Below are positions 8,166-16,407 of a stretch of 48,138 nt of DNA, one piece after another; position 1 is the first letter of the stretch; every line of letters starts with the position of its first letter. Below the pieces are notes generated by a model. The model made no database searches. It worked only from the letters and a program-made list of their open reading frames with translations, and was not told the DNA's origin. This DNA is from Acidobacteriota bacterium (GTDB lineage: Bacteria > Acidobacteriota > Terriglobia > Terriglobales > Acidobacteriaceae). A program made the position numbers and the translations under genes. The stretch covers positions 1 through 48,138 of the forward strand of contig JABCZC010000036.1 in assembly GCA_013289875.1 (NCBI GenBank). Direction: 5' to 3'.

Positions 8166-9932
8166 TTATGGATTTGCTGGAAAGAAATAGACATATGCGC
8201 CGGTTCCGTCGATCTTTTTCCACGGGGCTGGAACAATAGACGGCACTGACCCTTCAATGGAGTGCTGCGAACCTGCAATGACCGCTTTGGCGCCGGTTTG
8301 TCCAAGGATGCCCAACGCTCTTTGTTGTTGTTCGGGTCCGGACTCCCAAAAATCCATCGCGGGGTGACCTGGACGTGATGCGATACCAGCTGGGATTTCG
8401 GCCACCAGACGCAGTTGGGCCAGGTGCGCCCAGTAGGCCTCAGTGCCGTTCCCAATAAGCGCGACGCCATCGCCAGGACGCAAGCCGTTGTTGAGCAGGA
8501 AGGCGGCTATGGAGGCGTTAAAGGGGCTCCTGCTCGCCTCATAGTCGGCCCCCACTGCCTCTCTACTGACCGCCAGAATCAGCGCTGCCCCCGCCGTGAT
8601 AACGGCCGCCGTACCGATACACCAAACTGCCCGGCGTGTGCCGGTATCCGTCGGCAGTGAGCACGCGCAGACTGCGCCCGAAAAAAGTAGAATCAGCCAC
8701 CCCCCAAGAAAGCGCGGCTCGACATGGACTAAGGCGAACATCGTGAGAGCGATCGCCCCAGGTACCCAGATAAACCAAAGCCGCCGTAGTCCCTTTATCC
8801 ACGGTCTGCGGTAATTGCTCAACAAGGCCAAAATGATCAGTACGCAGACCAGCTCCGCCCCTGACTCGAGGATGATTTGAAATTCGAGAGCGAGATCCCG
8901 CACGAGGACAACGACCTGGTGTTTCGAATTGAGGTGCGGGGTAATGCCTTCGTACCAGTAACTCGGATCAAACCATGCAGGATATGTCCCCATGTTCTTG
9001 ACACCGAATTCGTAGATATCCGGATGATCGCTCAGCTTACGAGTGGGGTGAACCGGCATTCCGGCGCCTGGGGGGCCGCCCTGCCAATGCTCATAATGCT
9101 GCACGCCATCGATGTAGAATGCATAATTCACCCGGGCTGAGTCTCCAAAGGTCAGGCGACCCTTCGCCAGAGAGAGCGCAGTCACGAATGGAGCACAGAC
9201 CAGCAGGAACATGGCAATTGCTGTCCCGGCCAGGAGATTGGCTCGTAGTGATAACGGCCGCCACAGACAGGCGCACACGAGGAAGACAATCGCCATAGGA
9301 AAGAACGGCGCTTTGACGTAGTACCCCACACCCAATACCAGACCAAGCAAGAGCGATCGGTTGATGCTCGGAGAGCGTCGGAGACGCAACGCACTCCATC
9401 CGGCAAGACAGCAGAAAGCCGAAACCAGTAAATCTGGCCCGATCAGGCCGACTCTTATCAGATTAAGCGTCGCAATGCCGAATACCGCATACCCAAGCGC
9501 CCAGAATGCGCCTTCTGGTATCTCCGCGTCGCGAATTTCCGCATATTTCTCATGCCAATTGCGCACCTCGCTCCAGAACAACCGAAAGCACGCGAGCGTC
9601 GCGGCGAAGATCAACACGTTGACGAAATGGACGAGCGGGGCCTCCCAGTAGACGTTCGGATGGAATAGCCAGAGGAAAAATGAAACGAGTACGGGGTAAC
9701 CCGGAGACCAATACGCATGGATCGCTGCGCCCGGATGCCCTCCGGCAACCTCCCTGGCGATATCCAGATATGCGAGCGAATCCCCACCCATCAATTCGTA
9801 GCGGGTGAACCAGGCCCTCACAATGGCAATGGCGATTAGCGCAACCCAGCAACCTGAATGGATTCTGCGTGTGTCGATGTGCGTGATAGAGTCAGACTGC
9901 GCGGCCACCCATGGCGCTTCGACCTCTGTCAT
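8166..9932 (-). CDS. GT39-like integral-membrane glycosyltransferase, paralog 3 of 3
   Basis: The protein of 588 residues is the first GT39-like gene after the GT2-methyltransferase in the direction of transcription. It has the same pattern as its paralogs: YELMGGDSLAYLDIARE, AYWSPGYP, HWQGGPPGAG, HPTRKLSDHPDIYEF, TYPAWFDPSYW, and the ending IDGTGAYVYFFPANP, with about ten or more hydrophobic segments. GGGAGG lies upstream of ATG 9932. The adjacent GT2 gene is a plausible source of the polyprenyl-phosphate sugar it would use (inference). The acceptor is unknown; protein, lipid A-like or polysaccharide acceptors are all possible in this superfamily. Confidence 0.8.
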   Translation of the reverse strand: MTEVEAPWVAAQSDSITHIDTRRIHSGCWVALIAIAIVRAWFTRYELMGGDSLAYLDIAREVAGGHPGAAIHAYWSPGYPVLVSFFLWLFHPNVYWEAPLVHFVNVLIFAATLACFRLFWSEVRNWHEKYAEIRDAEIPEGAFWALGYAVFGIATLNLIRVGLIGPDLLVSAFCCLAGWSALRLRRSPSINRSLLLGLVLGVGYYVKAPFFPMAIVFLVCACLWRPLSLRANLLAGTAIAMFLLVCAPFVTALSLAKGRLTFGDSARVNYAFYIDGVQHYEHWQGGPPGAGMPVHPTRKLSDHPDIYEFGVKNMGTYPAWFDPSYWYEGITPHLNSKHQVVVLVRDLALEFQIILESGAELVCVLIILALLSNYRRPWIKGLRRLWFIWVPGAIALTMFALVHVEPRFLGGWLILLFSGAVCACSLPTDTGTRRAVWCIGTAAVITAGAALILAVSREAVGADYEASRSPFNASIAAFLLNNGLRPGDGVALIGNGTEAYWAHLAQLRLVAEIPAGIASRPGHPAMDFWESGPEQQQRALGILGQTGAKAVIAGSQHSIEGSVPSIVPAPWKKIDGTGAYVYFFPANP

Positions 9933-10011
9933 CTACATTCCCTCCCATGCGCGCAGAGAAGTCAGCTTCTGCAAATGGACCAGGCAAAAATTGACGGGCG
10001 GAAATTTATTA

Positions 10012-11508
10012 CTAAGCCTGCGGTTTGGTCGCTACCGCAATAAGGCTCAATCCACCCCACGGGAGTGCGCCATCCATGCGCCTCAGCACCGGGATGGTTA
10101 TCTGTAACACTTTCAGTTGAACCCGCGAGAACGTCTTGCGGCGCAGTATCTTCCCGTTCAGCCACCATCCTGGGACGGAAAAGCGGTTGAAGTCGAATAT
10201 TTTTTCTACCTGGAAGCCAGCTCGTTCCAGACCCTCCTGCAGCGACTTTCGCGTATACCGTTCGCGGTGCTCCAACGCCTCATCCAGCGTGCCGTACAGC
10301 GCAGGATGCTGCGGCACGAGGATTACAGCACGTCCTCCCGGCATGAGTGACGATCGGATGTTCTTGAGCGCCACCTGTTCATCCGGCACATGCTCCAGGA
10401 CATTGACCATCAGCGCCGTATCGAATTTTTCTTCAAGGCCTGCGAAATCGCCAGAAACACCTGCGTCAATATGCCGCACTCTCAAGTACGGCTTCCCTAT
10501 TGAGTAACCACGTAAGTAAGAAAGATACGACGGGTTGATGTCCGATGCGAGGTAGAACTCGCGGGGAATGAACTGGCTGGTCAGGGTGCCGATTCCGGCG
10601 CCGATCTCCAGCACTCGGTCCCCCAGAAACGGAGCCAGCGTCCGGCCCATCCATAGGTTGAATCGGCGGGCTTTCTCCAGGCTCACCAGGATGTGCGAAC
10701 CGTACTCGTCTTCCTTGTGGATATCGTCAATAAGCCAGAAACGCAGAACCGCAGTGAGCGCCAGGAGCGCATCTTTTCCGCCAATTTTCTTCCCTTCCTG
10801 ATAACTGCGGGCCAGATAGCTGATCGGAGCTTCAAAGATCCGGGCGCGCCGCTTGGCCAGTTTGAAGGCGATCTCGATCTCGAAGCGAAAATCATTGTTG
10901 CGCAGCGGAATCGACTGGAACAGCGGCGTGCGTATCGCCTTGTAGCAGGTCTCGATGTCGCTGAGGTTCAGATCCGTAAAGATATTCGCCACGAAAGTGA
11001 GCATTTTGTTATTCAGGGTATGCCTGAACATTAACGCGCGGCGGTAATGCGAGGAAAGGTAGCGCGAGCCGAAGACCGCGTCTGCGGCTTCTGTGGCAAA
11101 TGGCCGCAGGAGCGAGGGAATGTCCGCCGGATTGTATTCGAGATCGGCGTCGTGCACGATGGTTATATCTCCCGTGGCACGAGCCAGAGCCGTGCGCAGC
11201 GCCGCCCCTTTCCCCATGTTGCGTTCATGCCGTAGCAACACCACGCGCTCGTCCTCTTGAGCAACCCGCTGCAGGATATCCCAGCTGCCATCGGTGCTGC
11301 GGTCATCCACTATGATGACTTCCATACTGTGAATGATGTCGTCCTTCAGCGCTAGCAATCGACGCAAGCTGGATTCAACCAGGTAGCGCTCGTTATAGAC
11401 GGGCATCAGCACGCTCAAGCTGAATGATGTGCCGATAGGATCTCCCTTGACCGGAATGTCCAACCATGTTGGCATTAGCTCCAGAAGCTTTTCAGAATGG
11501 GTGCTCAT
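10012..11508 (-). CDS. Bifunctional GT2 glycosyltransferase / class I SAM-dependent methyltransferase
   Basis: About 498 residues. The N-terminal half is a DPM1-like GT2 domain: SVLMPVYNE, VIIVDDRSTDGS, a DAD motif in VHDADLEYNP, FGSRYLS and SDIETCYKAIR. Enzymes of this kind make polyprenyl-phosphate sugars at the inner face of the membrane. The C-terminal half is a class I methyltransferase with motif I VLEIGAGIGTLT, ASDINPSYL and MVNVLEHVPD. The two domains are joined by about 50 residues. An ATG at 11508 is 6 bases after a GGGGG tract, and another in-frame ATG lies at 11514; the 43 residues further upstream in the open frame look untranslated. It leads a probable operon with the three GT39-like genes, 79 bases before the first. 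The fused methyltransferase may act on the same lipid-linked sugar or cap a chain (inference). Confidence 0.85.
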   Translation of the reverse strand: MSTHSEKLLELMPTWLDIPVKGDPIGTSFSLSVLMPVYNERYLVESSLRRLLALKDDIIHSMEVIIVDDRSTDGSWDILQRVAQEDERVVLLRHERNMGKGAALRTALARATGDITIVHDADLEYNPADIPSLLRPFATEAADAVFGSRYLSSHYRRALMFRHTLNNKMLTFVANIFTDLNLSDIETCYKAIRTPLFQSIPLRNNDFRFEIEIAFKLAKRRARIFEAPISYLARSYQEGKKIGGKDALLALTAVLRFWLIDDIHKEDEYGSHILVSLEKARRFNLWMGRTLAPFLGDRVLEIGAGIGTLTSQFIPREFYLASDINPSYLSYLRGYSIGKPYLRVRHIDAGVSGDFAGLEEKFDTALMVNVLEHVPDEQVALKNIRSSLMPGGRAVILVPQHPALYGTLDEALEHRERYTRKSLQEGLERAGFQVEKIFDFNRFSVPGWWLNGKILRRKTFSRVQLKVLQITIPVLRRMDGALPWGGLSLIAVATKPQA

Positions 11509-11957
11509 CTGCATCCCCCGAATGAATTCTCTCGGACACCGTAAGTATGAACCTGACTGGTTCGCAATCGCTTGTGCTGCACTTGCAAATCGCTCATTCG
11601 CGGCAGAGAGCGACCAACAGAGCGGCCGAAGCTCGGACCACAAAACTCATTTGGCGCCACAGATCGTGAGAATTCCGCTTCTTATCGCTGTGCATGCTCA
11701 CCGACCCAAACACCTTATGCCTGAATCTATTAATTTGGCAATATCTGCGTGTTCTCTGGGCCTCGTTGAATCGGGGAACACTGAGCCACAGTGGCATATG
11801 TGGCAATCGGAGAATTCAAAATAATATCGGTGATTTGGGATGTCGGGTACTTTAATATTCCTCTTTCGGACAACCCGGACGACACGAATCTCTTCAAAGA
11901 CTCGGCGAGGCCTGACATTCGAATGATGGGGTCCATTCTTAAAGGGCACTTGGGCTG
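11509..11957. other. Divergent intergenic region between glycan operons
   Basis: About 450 bases separate the leftward GT2-methyltransferase start from the rightward GT39-like gene. No convincing gene is seen; the small open frames here have no recognisable product. The stretch around 11810-11860 is AT-richer than its surroundings and could hold promoters. A GCCAC/GTGGC repeat cluster is listed separately. Confidence 0.5.
11785..11804. promoter_or_regulatory. GCCAC-GTGGC inverted repeat with an extra GTGGC half-site
   Basis: GCCAC-A-GTGGC at 11785-11795 is a perfect inverted repeat with one central base. It is followed after four bases by another GTGGC at 11800-11804. It lies about 155 bases before the rightward membrane-protein gene and could be an operator. 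This is a weak call from sequence symmetry only. Confidence 0.25.
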
Positions 11958-13637
11958 ATGCGATCTCATTTGCTGTCGGCCCTGGTGCGCATTCCACAAC
12001 ACTCCTCAATCCTTTTCCTCATCTTTTTCTCCGCCGCTTGGTTTGCATCTCAACTCTTCCCCGATGCCTTCGCAGCTGTTGAGCTATTCGGTTCGCGTTT
12101 GGCAGAGCGAAAGCGTCTCTGCGTGTTTTTACTTGCCACAACGGCGATTGTGCTCCGCCTCGGCTTGCTTTGGGTCAGTCCGGTCCCTTCTCCGGGAATC
12201 CATGACGAGTTCAGCTACCTCTTAGCTGCGGATACTTTTGCGCATGGCCGGCTTACCAACCCTCCGCATCCGATGGCGGTTTATTTCGACACCTTTCACG
12301 TCAACCAGCAGCCGACCTATATGTCGATTTACCCACCCGCCCAGGGCGCTGCGTTGGCATTGGGCGAGCTTCTGGGGCATCCGTGGATCGGAGTCCTCCT
12401 GAGCGTCTCGGCGATGACTGGAGCTGTTTTATGGGCTTTGCAGGGCTGGTTCCCGTCTCGTTGGGCACTGCTCGGCGGCATACTCGTTCTGCTCCGCATC
12501 GCCATCTCCAGCTACTGGATCAACGGCTATTGGGGTGGGGCTGTCGCAGCCATCGGGGGCGCGTTTGTCTTCGGAGCCCTTCCACGCATCATGCGTTCGT
12601 GCCGCGCCCGAGACGCTGTAATTCTGGGCCTGGGCACCGGCATTCTCGCGAACAGCCGTCCCTTTGAAGGCTTCGTCTTCTGTCTTCCCGTCTTCGCCGT
12701 CCTCGTTGCATGGGTGTACCGTCGTCAGGGCCCCTCATGGCGAACCGCCGCGCGCCAGATCCTCGTTCCGTTCAGCGCTGTCATGCTGCTGTGCGTGCTC
12801 TTCATGGGGTATTACAACTTCCGAATCACTGGGCACCCTTCGGTGTTCCCATATGTTGTCAACGTTCGCAGCCACTTCGCGATTCCTCAACTCGCATGGG
12901 GAAAAACTGTCGCGCCGTTCCACTTCCAGAATGCTCAATTCGAGGATTACTACAATCACTGGTGGCCAAAGATAGCCTGGGTGTACGGCCGGCCGGACAG
13001 CTTTGGACACATTGCCCTTGCGCTTGGACTAGACGCCTGGACGTTCATCCGTTTCGTCGCCTATCCCGAATTTCTTGTTGTAGCACTGGCGGCACCCTGG
13101 ATTCTGCGCGACCGCCGAATGCGATTCCCTGTCGCGCAGTCTGTTTTTTGCTTCGCTGGCTTTCTGCTGGTGGCCTGGTTTCAGCCGCACTACGGCGCGC
13201 CGCTCACCGCGACGACCTTCGCACTGATCGTGCAGGGATTACGACACTTTCGTCATTGGCGTTTCTACGGACGCCGGTTCGGGGCGCACCTGTCGCGTGC
13301 AGTCGTTGTTTCGGCCTTCTTTTTGTCGCCCTTTCACCCATATCTCGTAGCAATTCTTCCGCGTATGGATTATCGGCAGCGTATTAGCGACCTAGCTGAC
13401 TCTATGCCCGGAAACGAATTGATCGTGGTGCGCTACTCAACCGAGCACGACCCGTTGCAGGAGTGGGTCTACAACGCCGCAGACATTGACCACGCAAAAG
13501 TAGTCTGGGCGCGCGAAATCCCCGGTGTGCCTCTTCAACCATTGCTCAATTATTTCCACGACCGGCATGTCTGGATCGTAGAGCCGGATGACGACCCGCC
13601 ACGACTCTTGCCCTACGCGGCGCCAGCCACACACTGA
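11958..13637 (+). CDS. GT39-like polytopic membrane protein
   Basis: The protein of 559 residues has an N-terminal membrane anchor (about 18-35) and many further hydrophobic helices. After the second helix comes GIHDEFSYLLAADTF, an acidic DE pair in the first external loop as in the GT-C/PMT superfamily. FHVNQQPTYMSIYPPAQG and INGYWGGAVAA follow. The C-terminal third is mixed and ends with a soluble tail. It is unlike the three tandem paralogs in sequence and is transcribed in the opposite direction. A glycosyltransferase role is inferred from fold and neighbourhood; donor and acceptor are unknown. No strong ribosome binding site precedes ATG 11958. The gene converges with the WbpM-like gene 78 bases away. 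Confidence 0.7.
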   Translation: MRSHLLSALVRIPQHSSILFLIFFSAAWFASQLFPDAFAAVELFGSRLAERKRLCVFLLATTAIVLRLGLLWVSPVPSPGIHDEFSYLLAADTFAHGRLTNPPHPMAVYFDTFHVNQQPTYMSIYPPAQGAALALGELLGHPWIGVLLSVSAMTGAVLWALQGWFPSRWALLGGILVLLRIAISSYWINGYWGGAVAAIGGAFVFGALPRIMRSCRARDAVILGLGTGILANSRPFEGFVFCLPVFAVLVAWVYRRQGPSWRTAARQILVPFSAVMLLCVLFMGYYNFRITGHPSVFPYVVNVRSHFAIPQLAWGKTVAPFHFQNAQFEDYYNHWWPKIAWVYGRPDSFGHIALALGLDAWTFIRFVAYPEFLVVALAAPWILRDRRMRFPVAQSVFCFAGFLLVAWFQPHYGAPLTATTFALIVQGLRHFRHWRFYGRRFGAHLSRAVVVSAFFLSPFHPYLVAILPRMDYRQRISDLADSMPGNELIVVRYSTEHDPLQEWVYNAADIDHAKVVWAREIPGVPLQPLLNYFHDRHVWIVEPDDDPPRLLPYAAPATH

Positions 13638-13715
13638 TTCCGCGAATACCGGTGATCGCTTCTCCACGTACCAACTGCGCCCCGCTGGGCCAATAGTTCA
13701 TCCATAAAGTGGCAG

Positions 13716-15638
13716 CTAGTTCGCAATCGCCATTGGAGCCATTTCCGTGGGTTCCGCGCGGTAGTCGATCGGCAGCTTGCGCAGCAACTCCTGTATCGCA
13801 GCATCCGGTTGCCGGATTCGGGCTCCGTGCTCGAGCTCTGCCAAGAACTTCGGAAAGCTTACCGGCACCGGGGCAGCCTTCACTTGAAAAACATTACGAA
13901 AATGGGTAGCAGTCACCAGCGCGTCCTCTCTCCAAAGCTGTTCATGGAGCTTTTCCCCCGGACGTTTGCCTACCACCTTGATATCGATGTCCTTTCCAGG
14001 CGTGAGACCCGCCAGGCGGATGATGTCCTTAGCAAAGTCGATAATCCTTACCGGGTCCCCCATATCGAGCATGTAGATGTCGCCACAGGAAGCGAGCGTG
14101 GCGGCTTGCAGGACTAGCTGCACCGCCTGCGGGATCGTCATGAAGTAACGGGTCATCTCTTCGTGCGTAATCGTTACCGGACCGCCTGCCGCAATCTGGC
14201 GGAGGAAGATAGGAACGACGCTTCCGCGGCTGCCAAGAACATTTCCAAAACGCACGCAGGCAAAGTGGGTCTTGCAACCATTACCATTGCTCGCATCAGC
14301 GCGTTGCTGAATGAGCATCTCTGCAACGCGCTTGGTGGCTCCCATTACACTCGACGGCCGGACCGCCTTGTCCGTCGAGATCATCACCAGGCGTTCGCAA
14401 TCGAATTCGATTGCCGCATCCGCCAGTTCACGGGTTGCAGAAACATTGTTCAGAACCGCCTCGCAGCAGTTCCCTTCCATCACCGGAACATGTTTGTAGG
14501 CTGCCGCATGCAGGGTAACCTGCGGGCGATAGCGGTCAAACGTTCGATAGACGGTTTCATGGTCACGGATGTTTCCTACTACTGGAACTATTTCCTTGCC
14601 GTTCTGGTTCTCGATTTGGTGCATCAATTCAAAGATCGAGTTCTCATCCTGGTCCAGCACCACAAGCCGGTCAACATTCAAGGCCGCGACCTGTCTCGCG
14701 ATCTCGGAGCCGATTGATCCACCCGCTCCTGTAACGAGAACCGTTCGTGCATCGAAGCAACTGACCACTGCGGGATGCGTCTCACTCATCCTCGCGGAAC
14801 CGGCCTGCGTCAGCTGGTCGATAGAGACCGTCCGGCTCACCCGCACATTTCCCTGCATCAGGTCGCTTCCCGAAGGCAAGATGCGCACCTGCATATCGAA
14901 GCGCGTCGCGTCGCGAATGACTTGCGCGGCGCACTTCAGGTTCGCACCTGAAAGAATGACTACCTCGATCTGGTGGGCGGCCAGCAGACTAGGCAAAGAC
15001 CCTGGCTGGCCCAACACTGGGCAGCCTGCGATGTGAAAGCCCAACATGCGTTTGTCTTCGCTCACTAAGCCGATGACTTGAGCCTCTCTGCAAGAGCGAA
15101 GATAGCCAGCAGATGTAGCTAGCGTTGCCTCATTGCCAACAAGAAGGGCGCGTGGACGTCGGGAGGGCTGGTAAATAGCCTCGTGCGCAAGGCGCCGCGT
15201 TACTCGCAACGTAGACGCAAAACCGAGGAAAAGGAGGAACTCGATGATCAGCACGCTATATGGAACAACCGGAGCGTCAGGCACTAGCCATCGCACGAGC
15301 AGAAGAAAAATCGTCACAGGTACAGAGCGGAAAGCGAGATGCAGGCTATCCCATACATTGAAGAAACGCCAAGTAGATTGGTAGCCGGTACGGGTTAGCT
15401 GCAGGGATAGAGGCCTTAGAAAGGCTACAACGCAAAGCCACGTCCACATGCTGTGTTGCATCTTCGACGGGATCTCAAAATCAAACCTAAGCGCATACGC
15501 AACGATTATCGCAATGGCGGCTGTAAAAGCATCCAGAACTATGCGGACATTCCGGTGAAAAACCCAAGATGGAATACGTTTAGCGTATTCTCCACGTCTT
15601 CCCACCATCCCTGCCTTCATTTCATGAAGGTCTTCCAC
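13716..15638 (-). CDS. WbpM/CapD/PglF-type membrane nucleotide-sugar 4,6-dehydratase
   Basis: The protein of 640 residues has an N-terminal membrane part with about four helices (31-145), a Rossmann-like region around 160-290, and a C-terminal SDR domain. The SDR domain shows VTGAGGSIGSE (302-312), LHAAAYKHVPVME and MISTDKAVRPSSVMGATKR. In this family Met replaces the usual SDR Tyr next to the catalytic Lys (M432, K436). Homologs convert UDP-GlcNAc to the 4-keto-6-deoxy sugar that leads to bacillosamine, QuiNAc or FucNAc. It starts with GTG 15638, with AGGAGG 7 bases upstream. It could feed the amino-sugar modifications suggested by the deacetylase and formyltransferase genes (inference). The length is typical for the family. 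Confidence 0.9.
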   Translation of the reverse strand: MEDLHEMKAGMVGRRGEYAKRIPSWVFHRNVRIVLDAFTAAIAIIVAYALRFDFEIPSKMQHSMWTWLCVVAFLRPLSLQLTRTGYQSTWRFFNVWDSLHLAFRSVPVTIFLLLVRWLVPDAPVVPYSVLIIEFLLFLGFASTLRVTRRLAHEAIYQPSRRPRALLVGNEATLATSAGYLRSCREAQVIGLVSEDKRMLGFHIAGCPVLGQPGSLPSLLAAHQIEVVILSGANLKCAAQVIRDATRFDMQVRILPSGSDLMQGNVRVSRTVSIDQLTQAGSARMSETHPAVVSCFDARTVLVTGAGGSIGSEIARQVAALNVDRLVVLDQDENSIFELMHQIENQNGKEIVPVVGNIRDHETVYRTFDRYRPQVTLHAAAYKHVPVMEGNCCEAVLNNVSATRELADAAIEFDCERLVMISTDKAVRPSSVMGATKRVAEMLIQQRADASNGNGCKTHFACVRFGNVLGSRGSVVPIFLRQIAAGGPVTITHEEMTRYFMTIPQAVQLVLQAATLASCGDIYMLDMGDPVRIIDFAKDIIRLAGLTPGKDIDIKVVGKRPGEKLHEQLWREDALVTATHFRNVFQVKAAPVPVSFPKFLAELEHGARIRQPDAAIQELLRKLPIDYRAEPTEMAPMAIAN

Positions 15639-16407
15639 TGGCGTTCCTCCTAAGGAGCTTCCAATCTAGTGGTGTCGTGGTCGATATCTTCGAGCTAAAG
15701 TCGACAATCGCAACAATCTCGCTGACAATTTCCAGCAAAGAAGCCATGACGCTGTTCTGAACTTAAATTCTGGTTATCGCTACAAGGCTAGGAACAATAT
15801 GGACTACAAATTAATTCCGGCACACATGCAGTCCGGAAGAGTCATTTTTGGTTAGACGTTCTTTCAGTCGCACACCACCTTAGCCCTAGGATGCATGGTT
15901 TGGCAACAGTTGATGTGACAATTTGCAAACAAATTAAACGCACAACCGGGAATTCTGTCACTTTCTGCATTTTCCTCATTCTCTAGAATGTAAGCTATAG
16001 AATCTAAAAGGCTAACAGGCCTCGTCCACGAGTCCGTTATTTCGTCTCTGAAATTGCGCGATGACTTATATTTCACTCTTGCCGGCTCATGATTCTTTGG
16101 CCTTCTATCTCAGCCTTGACCTGGTGATGTTCATCGCGGATTGCAATGTGACTCCGGCGAAGAGTCGATGAGACGGTAGCCGGCAGGGCACTTCGCCGCT
16201 CTCACTGAACTGTTCGCCCGCTCAACCCCCACCGGCGAAACGTCCTGCCGCCCATCCGTAAGCCTCTCCGCGTGCCGGGTCAGCAGGATCGGTGGCGACG
16301 GCGCCCGGGCTGGAACTGGAACGGAAGAATGATTTGCCACCAGGCGCGGACTCCTCGAAATTTTTGAAGCGCTATGGGGTTTTGAATTCAGCTCCTTATA
16401 AAGGCCG
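15639..16407. other. Long intergenic region with no supported gene
   Basis: About 770 bases lie between the start of the WbpM-like gene and the end of the cyclic glucan synthase gene. The part from 15700 to 16080 is AT-richer and probably carries the WbpM-like promoter. It contains ATTCT-CT-AGAAT (15978-15989) with another AGAAT at 15999-16003. A small leftward frame at 15864-16076 has no recognisable product. From 16131 to 16300 the minus strand encodes ILLTRHAER, like a histidine-phosphatase motif, but without a full domain. I see no clear terminator. Confidence 0.5.

Noticed and set aside
15864..16076. Small leftward gene of 70 codons in the long intergenic region
   Set aside because: It has no ribosome binding site or recognisable product and lies in an AT-rich probable promoter region.
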